From assembly GCA_948567375.1 (NCBI GenBank), contig OX419760.1, positions 60,260,911 through 60,324,910 on the forward strand: a DNA stretch of 64,000 bases. The letters run 5' to 3'. Numbering within the stretch: position 1 is the first letter of the stretch; the number at the start of each line of letters is the position of its first letter. Made by a program: the position numbers and the translations under genes. Source of the stretch: Lunularia cruciata (taxonomy: Eukaryota; Streptophyta; Marchantiopsida; Lunulariales; Lunulariaceae). The notes under the pieces were generated by a model. That model was not told where the DNA came from, did no database searches, and saw nothing but the letters and a program-made list of their open reading frames with translations. Positions 1 to 10,665 of this stretch are shown one piece after another.

Positions 1-3000
1 GCAAAGAATAGCAGGAGCATTAGGTGGAGGTGAAGGAGTAGTTCCACCTCAACATTATTGGGTAGAAATGCCACACATGGGTGGACCAGTACCGATGGAA
101 TTAGGCAACCTTTGATTCCGGGATCAAGGAGCACGACCGCTTCAAGGGGAGCGGGGACGGGTAGAAGAACAAAGAGATGGAGTCCCACAAGGAGAAGGGA
201 CTCGAGGAGAACAACACCGTTGTTACAATTGTGACCGTATTGGGCACATATCTACCAATTGTCACACTCATTTCCCTAAAAGCCCTCGGCCTTCATACAA
301 GCGATCTTTGAACAACATGGAGAGGCACATTGAAAAGGAGGAGGTGGAAATCACTTTGGAAAACAAAGATCACCAATAAATGTACCTCGCGGCCTTACTG
401 GCTCAATAAGGAAGCAAAGAAGCAAGGGAAGGAAGAAGAATAATGTGCAAAGATCCCGAAAGGCAACCTCACAATTGATTGTCATGAATGGAATCCTAGA
501 AGGTAATCAAGTGAGAATATTAATAGATCCGGGAGCAACAGAGGATTTCTTGTCTTGCTCTATTGCAATAAGATTGGGATGGATCTAAAGAGAGATGGGA
601 GTGAAGAAGTAGAGTTACCAAATGGGCAAACAGAGAGGATTGAATCATTAACTAGACGGGTAACCCTCTCTATAGGAGAATATTAGGAAGCAATTGAGTG
701 GCGAGTGATACAATTAGCTCGTTATGATGCAATTTTAGGCATGCCATGGATGGAGCAGTACAACCCTATGGTGGATTGGAGGAAGAAAGTAGTGAGAACC
801 CACCAATAGTCAATCATTGGGGTTTAAAGAAAAATCACATAGGCAGAAACTACCTCTATATGTCATAAGGACGGCAATTGTCTGTAAGACCGATAGATGT
901 TTTATAGGTCTAATAAGAGAAGTCCAGAGTGCACAACTCAATGGACAAATTCCTGAGAAATTGAAGGATGTGGTGGATGAGTTTCAAGATGTCTTTCCCA
1001 ATGATCTACCTTTAGGATTACCACCAAAAAGGTGAGTAGATCACAAAATTGAGACACTCCTAGGGAAGACACCTCCTTGTAAGGCCCCATATCGCCTATC
1101 ACTTCATGAGTTGGAGGAGTGTAAGACTCAAATTGAGGAGATGTTGCAGAAAGGGTTCATCCAACCTAGCATATCACCATATGGGGCCCTTGTCTTGTTT
1201 GTGAAGAAGAAGGATGGTATAATGCGCATGTACATTGACTATCGAGGTCTCAATCAACAAATAATGAAGAACAAATACCCCTTACCTCGCATGGATGACC
1301 TGTTTAATCAACTCCATGGAGCGAGATACTTCACCAAACTAGACTTGCGGAGCGGTTAAATCAAATCCGAATGGCAGAGGAGGATGTGTACAAAACTGAC
1401 TTTTGAACCAGGTATGGCCACTTTGAGTATCTTATGATGCCTTTTGGCCTCACCAATGCACCTGCCACTTTCATGAGTCTAATGAATGACATATTTTGTC
1501 CATACTTGGATAAGTCTGTTATCATCTTCTTGGATGATATCTTAGTATATAGTAGCACGATGACATAACACAAACAATATCTACAAAAGGTCCTCCAGAT
1601 TCTAAGACAAAATCAATTGTACGCCAAAATCTCAAAGTGTGAGTTTGGCAAGTTTGAAGTAGACTACTTGGGGTATAGAGTAAGTGTAGAGGGCATTCAA
1701 GTATTGACAGATAAAATAGAGGTCATTCAAAAATGGAGTGCCCTAGAAGATTAGACTCAACTTAAGAGCTTCTTGGGGTTAACGGGATTCTATTGTAGAT
1801 TTGTCAAAGACTTCTCCAAGGTTGCATAACTTTCAACGACACTACCTAGCAAGAGGAAGAAGTGGACATGGGGTACTGCACAAGAGTTGGCCCTTCAAGA
1901 ATTGAAAGCCGCCTTGCTACATGCACCAATCTTGAAGTGGTATGACCCAAAATGTCCAATCAAGTTAGCTATAGATGCATCAAGCATAGCCATAGGAGCA
2001 GTCCTACAACAAGAGTGGCATGACGGATGGCATCCAATTGCATATTTCTCTCAAAAGTTGTTACCGGCAGAGCGCAACTACCACACCACAAAACAAGAAG
2101 AGTTGGCCATCGTTCTAGCAACCAAGCATTGGAAGCACTACTTGGACAAGAAGGCATTTGTAGTAGAGACAGACCACAAACCTCTAGTCTACCTCAAGAC
2201 ACAGAAGGATCTATCTTGTCGCCAAATTTGGTGGATAGAGTGGCGACAACACTTCAACATGACAATCACCTATGTGGAAGGTAAGAAGCAACTTGCAGAT
2301 GCATTCACCTGCATGCCAATGGCAAACAACTTGGTGGCAGAGGTTAAGATTAACCATGAATTTTGGCAAGAGATTCTGGCTGCTACAAAAACTGATCCAC
2401 AGATTGTAGAAGCACAATCATCCAAAGGTGTCACCAGCACCCAAGGACTCACCTTTTGGGATGGCAAATTATGGATCCCAAATGTCCCAGAATTACGTAC
2501 CACCATTCTAGCAGAATGTCATGATTTGGCTATTGCAGCTCATGTCGGAGTGGACAAGACCTTGGATGTAGTCAAGCACCATTACTATTGGCCCAAGATG
2601 AGCAACGGCGTGATGGACTATGTGCGTAGCTGCCTACTTTGTCAATAGAACAAAGCTTCTAATCAAGCTTCTGTAGTGCTCCTTCAACCTCTCCCCACTC
2701 CTACCCAACATTGGGAACAAGTGAGTATGGATCTCATCTGTGAATTACCCAAGACCACCTCAGGGTTTGACTCCATTGTGGTCTTTGTGGACCGGCTCAG
2801 CGAAATGATTCATGTACGCCCTACGACCAAGGAGGTGACCGCTCCACAACTAGCTCAATTATACTTAGATGCATTCTTTGCTCACCATGGTTTGTCTAGA
2901 GTACTCATCACTGATAGAGGCACCCAATTCACCAGTTTGTTTTGGCAAACACTCTTTGGTTTCTTCAAAACCAAGTTGGCCATGTCCACAGCTTACCACC

Positions 3001-3542
3001 CACAAATAGATGGCCAAACAGAGCCGTATGATTGAAGACATGTTACGCGGCTTCACCTTAGAAGAGCAAGAGAGGTGGGACACCTCACTCCCATTGGTGG
3101 AATTCGCTTACAACAATTCAGTGAATGCATCCACCCAGGTCACTCCATTCTTCCTCATGTATGGTGAGCATCCCTTCACACCTTCTAGCTTGATGAAGAT
3201 CCGTCCAATGGCTACCAAGGTCGATGCAGTCAACACATTTGTTTCTAGAATCCAACAAGGTGTGGAGAGCGCCAAGCACAAATTACAAATTGCACAAAAT
3301 AGACAGAAGGAGTATGCTGATGCACACTGTAGGCACATGGAGTTCAATGTTGGGGATCAAGTGTGGCTATCGACAACCAACCTCACATTAGTTGGCTCTT
3401 GTAAGCTCAGACCTTGTTCTATTGGGCCTTTCTCAATTCTTTGTCGTATCGGCACTGTGGCCTATCACCTTGAGCAACCACCACACATGAAGATCCATCC
3501 AGTGTTCCATATCTCCCTACTATGCATATATGCTCCCCGATC
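1..3542 (+). pseudogene. A1 gag-pol relic: nucleocapsid, protease, RT, RNase H, integrase
   Basis: Degenerate Ty3/gypsy polyprotein in several frames. In order I read a nucleocapsid CCHC knuckle at 221-262 (C-Y-N-C-x4-H-x4-C), a protease-like stretch near 478-561 where the catalytic triplet reads DPGA instead of D-S/T-G-A, and RT from about 1100 to 1860 ([34 protein letters not shown]). RNase H lies at about 1930-2310 (AIDASSIAIGAVLQQ, TDHKPL). The integrase HHCC domain is near 2500-2648, its DDE core at 2676-3030 (DRGTQF) and its C-terminal domain runs up to 3542. Breaks include a stop after LDLRSG near 1357, stops near 1567, 1752 and 2646, and a frame change near 3020. It cannot encode a working polyprotein. 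The same family is present on the minus strand at 12462-16870. Confidence 0.9.
3539..3542. repeat. Target-site duplication GATC of element H (left copy)
   Basis: GATC sits directly before the TGTGAGCC end of H and is repeated at 11345-11348 directly after its right end. Removing H together with one copy joins the A1 integrase tail to its chromodomain. The duplication is four bases; a fifth does not match. Confidence 0.75.
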
Positions 3543-4221
3543 TGTGAGCCGGCCTGTCTCTCACTCAGGATGAACCTCTGATGGCTATTATGGTAGCGCA
3601 CCATGGACTAAGAAGGCAAGGAACCCCAACTCCATCATACTCCTCCAAGGCTAACACTCCAAGACTCAAGACATTGCTCACTAGAGGACTCAATGAGAGA
3701 GAGATAGTTGCAAATGAAAGGATGATGAGTACCTCCTCACTCCTTGTTTATATACTTGTGAAATAGTTACGTACCAAAGTTACTAATTACCATAGTAACT
3801 CAAGTTACTAGACTAAAAGTCAAGTAAAGTCAAAAAGTAGAAAGGAATATCCATTCACATGGGCATATTCCCCTTATCTTGACCCAACCACTAAAGCAAG
3901 GATTCCTTCACATGGGCTATCCTTGGACTAAAGAAGAATCCAAAACAAAAAGGCTTGCGGGCCCAAGAGTTCTCAACTCTTTCCCCAAAGCCAAACACCT
4001 AGGAATAATACCAAGTCAACACACTAAAATCCAAAATAGTGGTGCTCATCTTTTCTACTTCCTCTAAAGTAAGGTCCTATCTATCTTAGCTATGACTAAC
4101 TTTAGCTAACCATGACTAATATAGAACCATCCTTTATCTCTATATAAATAATATCTCTTAAGTACTTGTAATACCAAGCTAAATATCACAATACCACACA
4201 CATGCACAAATGGGTGTTACA
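3543..4221 (-). repeat. 3' LTR of element H (679 bp)
   Basis: Direct repeat of 10666-11344 with the same length and four substitutions. TG...CA termini. In element orientation it contains a TATATAAAC box at 3746-3754. Confidence 0.97.
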
Positions 4222-4232
4222 TTTACCCCTGG
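4222..4232 (-). promoter_or_regulatory. Polypurine tract of element H
   Basis: In element orientation the bases just before the 3' LTR read CAGGGGTAAA, a short purine-rich run in the position of the plus-strand primer. Confidence 0.6.
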
Positions 4233-4269
4233 ACTAAGTTTTCACTTTGTCCTCAAAGTGAAGGTCTCT

Positions 4270-7200
4270 CTACCTTCTATGGTACATCTTCAACTTATCA
4301 TGGTTAATCCTATCAAAGTGTCTTCCTCCCAACTCCTTGAGATCATAGGTGTAATTGCCCCACACCTTCTCTACTATGAAAGGTCCAAAGTACTTAGGCA
4401 AAAACTTCTTTTGCACTCTCTTGAATCGAATGGAATCAAACAACATTACCCAATCACCTTCTTTGAAAGGCTCCACCTTCTTCTTGCCTTGCCTCTTGTC
4501 ATAGCTCTCCTTTTGTTTCCTTTGGGCTTGCTCCACTCGAACCATAGCAACTGCTCTTGCCTCTTCCAACTCCATGAGTTGATCCTTCCTTGACTTCCCT
4601 GCATCACTTCCTTGTGCTTTCTTCAATCTTCTATGAATGCTTTGGAAGGTAGGAAGATCAAAGTGAATAGGTAAGGTAGACTCAATACCATACACCAATT
4701 GGAATGGAGAATATCCAGTGGAAGTCTTCATGGTTGTCCTATACTCCCACAAAACTGCATGAATCCTCTTGTCCCAATGATGTTTAGCCCCCTCCATTTC
4801 TGCATCTTTGGCCAACATCATGCACAAGGTCTGATTGGTTCTCTCTGCCAAGCCATTGGAATTTGGCTTATAGGATGTAGTTACTCTATGTGTGATAGAG
4901 AAATGTCGTAGCATGGCTGTAGTAATGCTTCCTGTAAACTCTCCTCCTCTATCAGAAACCAACTCCAAAGGGCATCCAAACCTAGTGATAATGCGTTCAT
5001 AAAGAAATCTACCCACTTCATCTTCATTCTTGTCCCTCAATGGTCTAGCCTCAACCCACTTGGTAAGGTAATCAGTAACTACCACAATGTACCGATTGTT
5101 CCTTGGGGTTCTATTGAGAGGTCCTACAAAATCAATTCCCCACTTCTCAAAAGGTCCTAGCAATGGAATTGATCTAAGTGGTGGAGTGGATGTAGACTTT
5201 CTAGCAAAAGCTTGACAAACATGACAAGTTTTGCAATAATCAAGACAATCCTTGAAAATCCCTCTCCAATGGTAACCTGCATCTAGAATCTTGAAAGCAG
5301 TCACCTTTCCTGCAAAGTGTCCTCCACATACTAAACCTTCATGAAACTCCTTTATGAGTAGGATAGACTCTTCCTTACCCACTGCTCTTCGAAGTAGACC
5401 ATCTGCTCCTTGGTGAAAAAGAATATCCTCCACCATTGTGTAAGGTCTAGATCTTGCTACAAGGGCCTTCCTCTCCCTAGCATGCATCCCTTCTGGATAG
5501 TTACCTCTTGTCACAAAATCCACAATCTCCTTGTACTCCATTGGAATCTCTTGAGTGACTGAGATTGTCATGAGCTCCTCATCCAGGAAGGAATCATCTA
5601 CTGGCTCATCTCCATCATGATCATAGGCTCTAGATAACAAATCAGCATTTGCATGTTTCTTTCCTGGCCTATCCTCAATTGTGTAGTCATACTCAGACAA
5701 GAGTATCATCCACCTTGCTAGTCTCCCTTCAACATTAGGCTTGTTGAAGATGTACTTCAAAGCCTTGTGATCCGTGACAATTGTGGCTTTCCCTCCAATC
5801 AAGTAGTGTCTAAACTTCTTGAGACCAAAGATCACTGCCAACCCTTCTCTCTCTGTGACAGAGTAGTTCTTCTCTGCTGAAACCATCTGCCTACTAGCAT
5901 AAGCTATTGGATGATCATGCCCATCTTGGTCTAATTGACTAAGAGTGCATCCTATAGCTACATTAGAAGCATCAGTGTAGAGGATGAAAGGCTTACTCCA
6001 ATCAGGTTTAGCAAGAATTGGAGCTACAACAAGGGATTGCTTGAGCTCCTCAAAAGCTTTGAGAGCCTCCTTGTCTTCCAAAATCACCATGTAATCTACA
6101 CCCTTCTTCATGTAGATGGTCAATGCATAAGCCTTGTTGGAAAATGAGAAGATGAACCTCCTATAGTACCCAACCATTCCCAAGAATTGGCGTAACTTTG
6201 TCAAGCTTGAAGGGAATGGAAGGTCTGAGATTTTCCTCACCTTCTCAGGATCAACTGCTATTCCATCCTTGGAGATGATGTGCCCCAAAAGTAGACCTTC
6301 TTCACATCCAAAAATGCACTTCTCTGGGTTGAGTGATGCATTTGCCTCATCCAAGCGTTGCAAGACTTTGATTAGGTGCTCAAAGTGCTCCTCCTTGCTC
6401 CCATAGACACAAAAGTCATCAATGAAATCTCTCACAAATTTCCCAATGAAAGGTTCAAATACCTTGTTCATGAACCGTTGGAATGTGGCTGGAGCATTGC
6501 AAAGCCCAAAAGGCATGACCTTGAAAGCGTAAGTTCCCCAAGGTGTGGTGAATGTGGTGAGTTGTTGATCCTTTGGTGCAATCTTTATTTGGTTATATCC
6601 ACTATAACCATCTCCAAAACTGTACCTCTCATGACCTGCAACCTCCTCCAAGATCTCATCAATGAATGGCAATGGGTAGTAGTCCTTCTTGGTAACAGCA
6701 TTAAGCTTCTTGTAATCCACACATACCCGAAGCTTGCCATTCTTTTTCTTCACAATGACAATTGGAGACACCCATTCTGAATTCTCCACCTCAAAGATAA
6801 ATCCAGCCTCTTTGAGCTTATCAATCTCCTCCTTCACAACCAAAGATATTGGTGGGCTAATGCGACGTTGCTTTTGGCGGATTGGTCTTGCATGTGACTC
6901 CACCTCTATCTTGTGCTCCTCCAAGGTGACTTCCTTCAAATCCTTGTAACTAAAAGCAAACACATGGATGAACTTGCGGAAAATCTCCTCAAATCTCACC
7001 TTCTCCTCCTTGGTAACATTTGGGCCATACTTGAGGGTAGATAACCTTCTCTCTACCTCCTCAAGTGTCAATGGTGATTTATCTGGGTCCTTCAAAACCT
7101 CTGGCTTAGGTGCAAAATCCATAGCACATAAAGGATACACATCTGAATCAGATTCAGATTCATCCTCCTCCGTGGAAGTCTCCTCTTCCATGCTTGTGTC

Positions 7201-9096
7201 CACACCTGAAGCTCCTCCTTCAGAATCTGATTCCCAATAATCAGAAGATGGGGTATCTGAATGTGAAGTGTTGGTGGTGTTAGTCACAGGAACAGTGACT
7301 CTATGGTTTGATGGCCCAATCCTTAAGTACCCTTTGTGCCATCGATCAGTTGTGCGTGCTGCTCTCAACCATGGCCTCCCAAGAAGTAAGTCATAGCTTG
7401 AATCCTTCAAGACTTGGAAAGTCATGAGATTTTGGACTCCCATAACTGAAACTACCACCTTATCCATCACTCCTACTGGTCGAACTTGTTGCTTGTTTGC
7501 CATGCTCACCACAAATGTTGAAGGTCTTGAGGGTATCATACCCAACTTCTTCATCAACCTTTCTGACATGGCATTCACTGCTGATCCTCCATCAACCAAT
7601 GCATCCTTGATGTTGTGACCATTCACTCTCACATCAATCTTGGAGGCATATTCACAAGCCTCCCATGGTGCTGGCTTGGCATCCACCACCCCCATTGATA
7701 CTGGAACTTTTGCCTTCTTCTTCTTCTTGCTCCTTGTAGAACTCAAACCACCTCTAAGCTCCTTTCTCAAGGTAGGGTTCAAAGCAATTAATTGGCCCAC
7801 TGTGATGTTAGCCTTGTGACTACCAACATCCTCCAACACATTGTAGTTCCATTGTTGCTTTGAGATCAAGAAGTCCTCCATCCCCAACTTCTTCCTTGGA
7901 GTCTTTGTTGTTGATGGTGTTGAGATGCGAGTGCTCCTAGTAGACATAGGAGTATCCTTGCTTGAAGTAAATCCTTGAGAAGAGTGAACATCCTCTGCAA
8001 AACGAGCTCTCTTCTTCTCTTGTGCCAAAAGCTCCAAATTAAGACCCTTGGAGTTTGAGCACTCTCCTTTCTCATACTTGCTCTCAACCACATCTATGGA
8101 TGCTATCCCCTTACCTTTGTTGGGATTAGGAGCCACTTGGGTTTCACTACCTCCCTCTTTCCCTCTATTGGCTCCCTCATAACCCCTTCCTCCATGGTAA
8201 GTGGAATTTGGGCAATTCCTTTGGATATGGCCTCTTCCTCCACAACCAAAACAATTTCTATCATTGAAATTGTTGGCTGGTTGGCCTCCTCTATATGGAT
8301 AGTTTCCATAACTCCTAGGTCCTCTCCCTACATTCTGATCCACCTCTCTCTTCTCCCATAGTTGCACCACATTGATCTTGAGATCCGCAAGTTGTTCTGT
8401 GATGGTTTGGAGTGGATCTTTTGGTGGAGGTGCAAGAATTGGAGCAACTACTACTTGTGGTGCAACCCTTGTCACCAAAGTATCAAAAGTTCCACCATAC
8501 TTGTAGCCTTGAGGAGGATGCACAACCTCCTTCACCACCAAATCACTCTCATCCCCTTCCAAACTCTCCTCCATACGAATTGCGATCTTGATAGCTTCAA
8601 CCTTGGAAGAAGGTTTCTCATATCTCACCTTGCTTCTAATTTGTGGTCTCAATCCTCCCACAAAATTCTTGGTGAGCATGGCCCCTATGCCAATCATTGT
8701 AGTCTCCACATCATCCCCACCCTTCCTCAACACTATGCGAAATCTGGACTCCAACTTTTCCACTCTTTCCACATAGACCCTCACTTTCTCTCCATCTCCT
8801 TGCTTGAGAAATGTAACCTCACTCATCAATCTCTCATAACTCTCATCAGGAAGAAAGTTCTCAATGAGTGCTGAAGTCAAAGTCTCCCAAGACTCCTCTT
8901 CCCCCTCTCTCCTCTCTCTCTTTTGGTATTCTGACTCATACCATGTAAGTGCTGCATCCTCAAAGAAATCTGGTAATAATGAGGCCCACTCATTCTTCCT
9001 CCTCTCATTGTTTCCTATGCAAGCTCTCTTGAAGTCTCTCACAAAGGCCTCCACATCTTCTCCATCCTTGCCAAAGAAAACCGGAAGTTTCCCCAT
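4270..9096 (-). CDS. Gag-Pol polyprotein of element H, intact 1608 aa
   Basis: Single open frame for the complete retrotransposon polyprotein. Gag is about residues 1-260. A CCHC knuckle follows at 282-295 (CFGCGGRGHIQRNC). The aspartic protease is near 500-580, with VDGGSAVN at the active site, where D-S/T-G is usual. RT is about 770-910 (MPFGLCNAPATF, and FIDDF as the catalytic box, an F variant of YxDD). RNase H is about 1035-1155 (YTDAS, TDHKAL). The integrase has an H-H-C-C zinc site near 1251-1294 and a DDE core with D1322, D1382 and E1418. The C-terminal tail ends HDKLKMYHRR, with no chromodomain seen. An acidic linker (about 615-652) separates protease and RT. The start was chosen as the first Met before a typical gag N-terminus. 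The absence of stops fits the near-identical LTRs. Activity is plausible but unproven, given the protease DGG change. Confidence 0.95.
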   Translation of the reverse strand: MGKLPVFFGKDGEDVEAFVRDFKRACIGNNERRKNEWASLLPDFFEDAALTWYESEYQKRERREGEEESWETLTSALIENFLPDESYERLMSEVTFLKQGDGEKVRVYVERVEKLESRFRIVLRKGGDDVETTMIGIGAMLTKNFVGGLRPQIRSKVRYEKPSSKVEAIKIAIRMEESLEGDESDLVVKEVVHPPQGYKYGGTFDTLVTRVAPQVVVAPILAPPPKDPLQTITEQLADLKINVVQLWEKREVDQNVGRGPRSYGNYPYRGGQPANNFNDRNCFGCGGRGHIQRNCPNSTYHGGRGYEGANRGKEGGSETQVAPNPNKGKGIASIDVVESKYEKGECSNSKGLNLELLAQEKKRARFAEDVHSSQGFTSSKDTPMSTRSTRISTPSTTKTPRKKLGMEDFLISKQQWNYNVLEDVGSHKANITVGQLIALNPTLRKELRGGLSSTRSKKKKKAKVPVSMGVVDAKPAPWEACEYASKIDVRVNGHNIKDALVDGGSAVNAMSERLMKKLGMIPSRPSTFVVSMANKQQVRPVGVMDKVVVSVMGVQNLMTFQVLKDSSYDLLLGRPWLRAARTTDRWHKGYLRIGPSNHRVTVPVTNTTNTSHSDTPSSDYWESDSEGGASGVDTSMEEETSTEEDESESDSDVYPLCAMDFAPKPEVLKDPDKSPLTLEEVERRLSTLKYGPNVTKEEKVRFEEIFRKFIHVFAFSYKDLKEVTLEEHKIEVESHARPIRQKQRRISPPISLVVKEEIDKLKEAGFIFEVENSEWVSPIVIVKKKNGKLRVCVDYKKLNAVTKKDYYPLPFIDEILEEVAGHERYSFGDGYSGYNQIKIAPKDQQLTTFTTPWGTYAFKVMPFGLCNAPATFQRFMNKVFEPFIGKFVRDFIDDFCVYGSKEEHFEHLIKVLQRLDEANASLNPEKCIFGCEEGLLLGHIISKDGIAVDPEKVRKISDLPFPSSLTKLRQFLGMVGYYRRFIFSFSNKAYALTIYMKKGVDYMVILEDKEALKAFEELKQSLVVAPILAKPDWSKPFILYTDASNVAIGCTLSQLDQDGHDHPIAYASRQMVSAEKNYSVTEREGLAVIFGLKKFRHYLIGGKATIVTDHKALKYIFNKPNVEGRLARWMILLSEYDYTIEDRPGKKHANADLLSRAYDHDGDEPVDDSFLDEELMTISVTQEIPMEYKEIVDFVTRGNYPEGMHARERKALVARSRPYTMVEDILFHQGADGLLRRAVGKEESILLIKEFHEGLVCGGHFAGKVTAFKILDAGYHWRGIFKDCLDYCKTCHVCQAFARKSTSTPPLRSIPLLGPFEKWGIDFVGPLNRTPRNNRYIVVVTDYLTKWVEARPLRDKNEDEVGRFLYERIITRFGCPLELVSDRGGEFTGSITTAMLRHFSITHRVTTSYKPNSNGLAERTNQTLCMMLAKDAEMEGAKHHWDKRIHAVLWEYRTTMKTSTGYSPFQLVYGIESTLPIHFDLPTFQSIHRRLKKAQGSDAGKSRKDQLMELEEARAVAMVRVEQAQRKQKESYDKRQGKKKVEPFKEGDWVMLFDSIRFKRVQKKFLPKYFGPFIVEKVWGNYTYDLKELGGRHFDRINHDKLKMYHRR

Positions 9097-9331
9097 CTTA
9101 ACCCCTCACTATCTTTCTTTTCTCTTAATTTTTTTTTTCTCTTTTCTTTTCTCTCACTCTATTACTAATAGAGTATATACATGACTAACACCATCTGAGA
9201 ATAATCCACTCTAGGGAACACAAAAGGTTCAGGTTGCTCCAAGATTTCTATAGCAACATCAAATCCTAGAGTGCATATTAATCTAACTCTCATGGATAGT
9301 TTATCCATAAGTTGAAAGATTATCTCCATCA

Positions 9332-9829
9332 CTAATCTTGAGAACTAGCTGATGAAGGTGGTAGTATTTCTGTAGCTGTACTAAGACTCTCTCCAAGATC
9401 CTTCACCAAAGTTTCCAAAAGTGCTTTTACTCCACTACACTCATGTCCTTTTGGAAATCCTTCAACTCCACAAACCTCACACAACTCCTTGGTCTTAGAT
9501 CTTCTCCCTCCCAATCTTGGTGAAGAAGGTCCAACATGCAAACCCAAGTCAAGTAAGCCTCTCCTTTCCCTCAATCTCTTGCTCTCAAAGGTTAATGGAC
9601 ATGAACTTGCCTTATGTCCCTTCTCTCCACATAGAAAGCACTTAGACTCACTCTTTCCTCCAAGTGGTGTAGGTTTTTGGATCCTCTCAACACTCTCTTC
9701 AAATTCTATTGTAAACTCTCTTTTCCTCAAATCCACCCCTACAATCACCTCAAACCCTTGGGGAACTTTGCATAATCTCAATTTCCACTCTTGATGACCC
9801 TCCATGTTCCCAAAGATGAATCTAAACAC
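9332..9829 (-). CDS. Extra ORF upstream of gag in element H, 165 aa, two zinc-type motifs
   Basis: Open frame in the leader between primer binding site and gag-pol, in a different frame from gag-pol. It has a CCHC knuckle CFLCGEKGHKASSC (C-x2-C-x4-H-x4-C) in its middle. Further on is a second cysteine/histidine cluster, CEVCGVEGFPKGHEC, that resembles a treble-clef or knuckle remnant. The N-terminal third (FRFIFGNMEG and following) contains alternating charged and hydrophobic residues. I do not recognise the family. Additional ORFs 5' of gag are known from Ogre/Tat-type elements, but I cannot show homology. A nucleic-acid-binding accessory protein is a reasonable inference from the zinc motifs. 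The start could also be the Met nine codons downstream. Confidence 0.6.
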   Translation of the reverse strand: MFRFIFGNMEGHQEWKLRLCKVPQGFEVIVGVDLRKREFTIEFEESVERIQKPTPLGGKSESKCFLCGEKGHKASSCPLTFESKRLRERRGLLDLGLHVGPSSPRLGGRRSKTKELCEVCGVEGFPKGHECSGVKALLETLVKDLGESLSTATEILPPSSASSQD

Positions 9830-10642
9830 TCAAACATGCTTTTTGTTGATCTCAAACTTCTCATGCATGAGATCTCCACTCTGCAGAATTGACCCTTCCT
9901 CACAATGTCACTCAAATCTCCCAACTAATATGTCACAGTCCTCTGAAATTTTCCACACTTGATCACAACTCTAGGGCGTCCCTCCCTGCAAAATTTTAGA
10001 TCTTTTCATCGAGCCATTTGGCCTAGACACCTTTCTATTCAGCACCCATATTTCAGATTTGGTCTGAAAACCACCCCCCTCACTTCAAAAACTCATAACG
10101 CATTGCGCAAAAATGATCTCTCTCTAATTTTTGTGGCACCAGGTAGGATACAATGCACTGAATTTTCTTGGAAATTTTCAGGACAATTCACTAAAAATTA
10201 AAGAAATGGCAGACTCTGTACAATTTTCCAGAGAGCATGCAGTTGCGGGAGCACTTTACCCTATCAACTTTCAAAAATTCTAGCCCAGTGCGCATAAAAG
10301 CTCTCTCAATAATTTCAAGTGTGCTAACTGAAAGATAACCCAAGCTATCATGTGTAGAAATCTTAAGTCTAGATCTCAAACTTGAGATTTTGCCCAAAAT
10401 CACCTTAATCCCCAAAATCTGCAATCCACCTCACACAATCTCTCCAATTCCTCTCATGTGTACAAGATGTATAAAATCACCTCAAAGACATCATAATGAA
10501 CTACAGGGTATACAAATGGATCTTGGTTCTCTAACATAAGTTCAGCCCTCTCCTCTCCTAATGTTCTCTCCAAGTGAGCTCTCATAGCCTCCTTCTGCCT
10601 AATGTAGAATTGGACGCGGAACATTATCTTGCCTTCTAGAGA
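9830..10642 (-). other. Untranslated leader of element H
   Basis: About 0.8 kb between primer binding site and the extra ORF. It contains a short open frame (about 56 codons from a Met near 10624, ending at 10454) that I cannot identify. Nothing else coding is visible. Confidence 0.6.
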
Positions 10643-10661
10643 GGTCCCGGCAACGGAACCA
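10643..10661 (-). promoter_or_regulatory. Primer binding site of element H (tRNA-Asp-like)
   Basis: In element orientation the internal region begins TTTT then TGGTTCCGTTGCCGGGACC. This matches the tRNA-Asp 3'-end complement TGGCGCCGTTGCCGGGGA used by Tat/Athila elements, apart from a few changes. It lies four bases from the 5' LTR. Confidence 0.75.
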
Positions 10662-10665
10662 AAAA

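Noticed and set aside
4137..4152. Plus-strand TATA box CTATATAAATA in the H LTR
   Set aside because: Element H is transcribed from the minus strand; the better-placed minus-strand box is TATATAAA at 10869-10877.
4210..9184. Plus-strand open frames across element H (for example 4210-4593, 6376-6780, 8362-8874)
   Set aside because: They are antisense shadows of the long gag-pol frame and show no domain.
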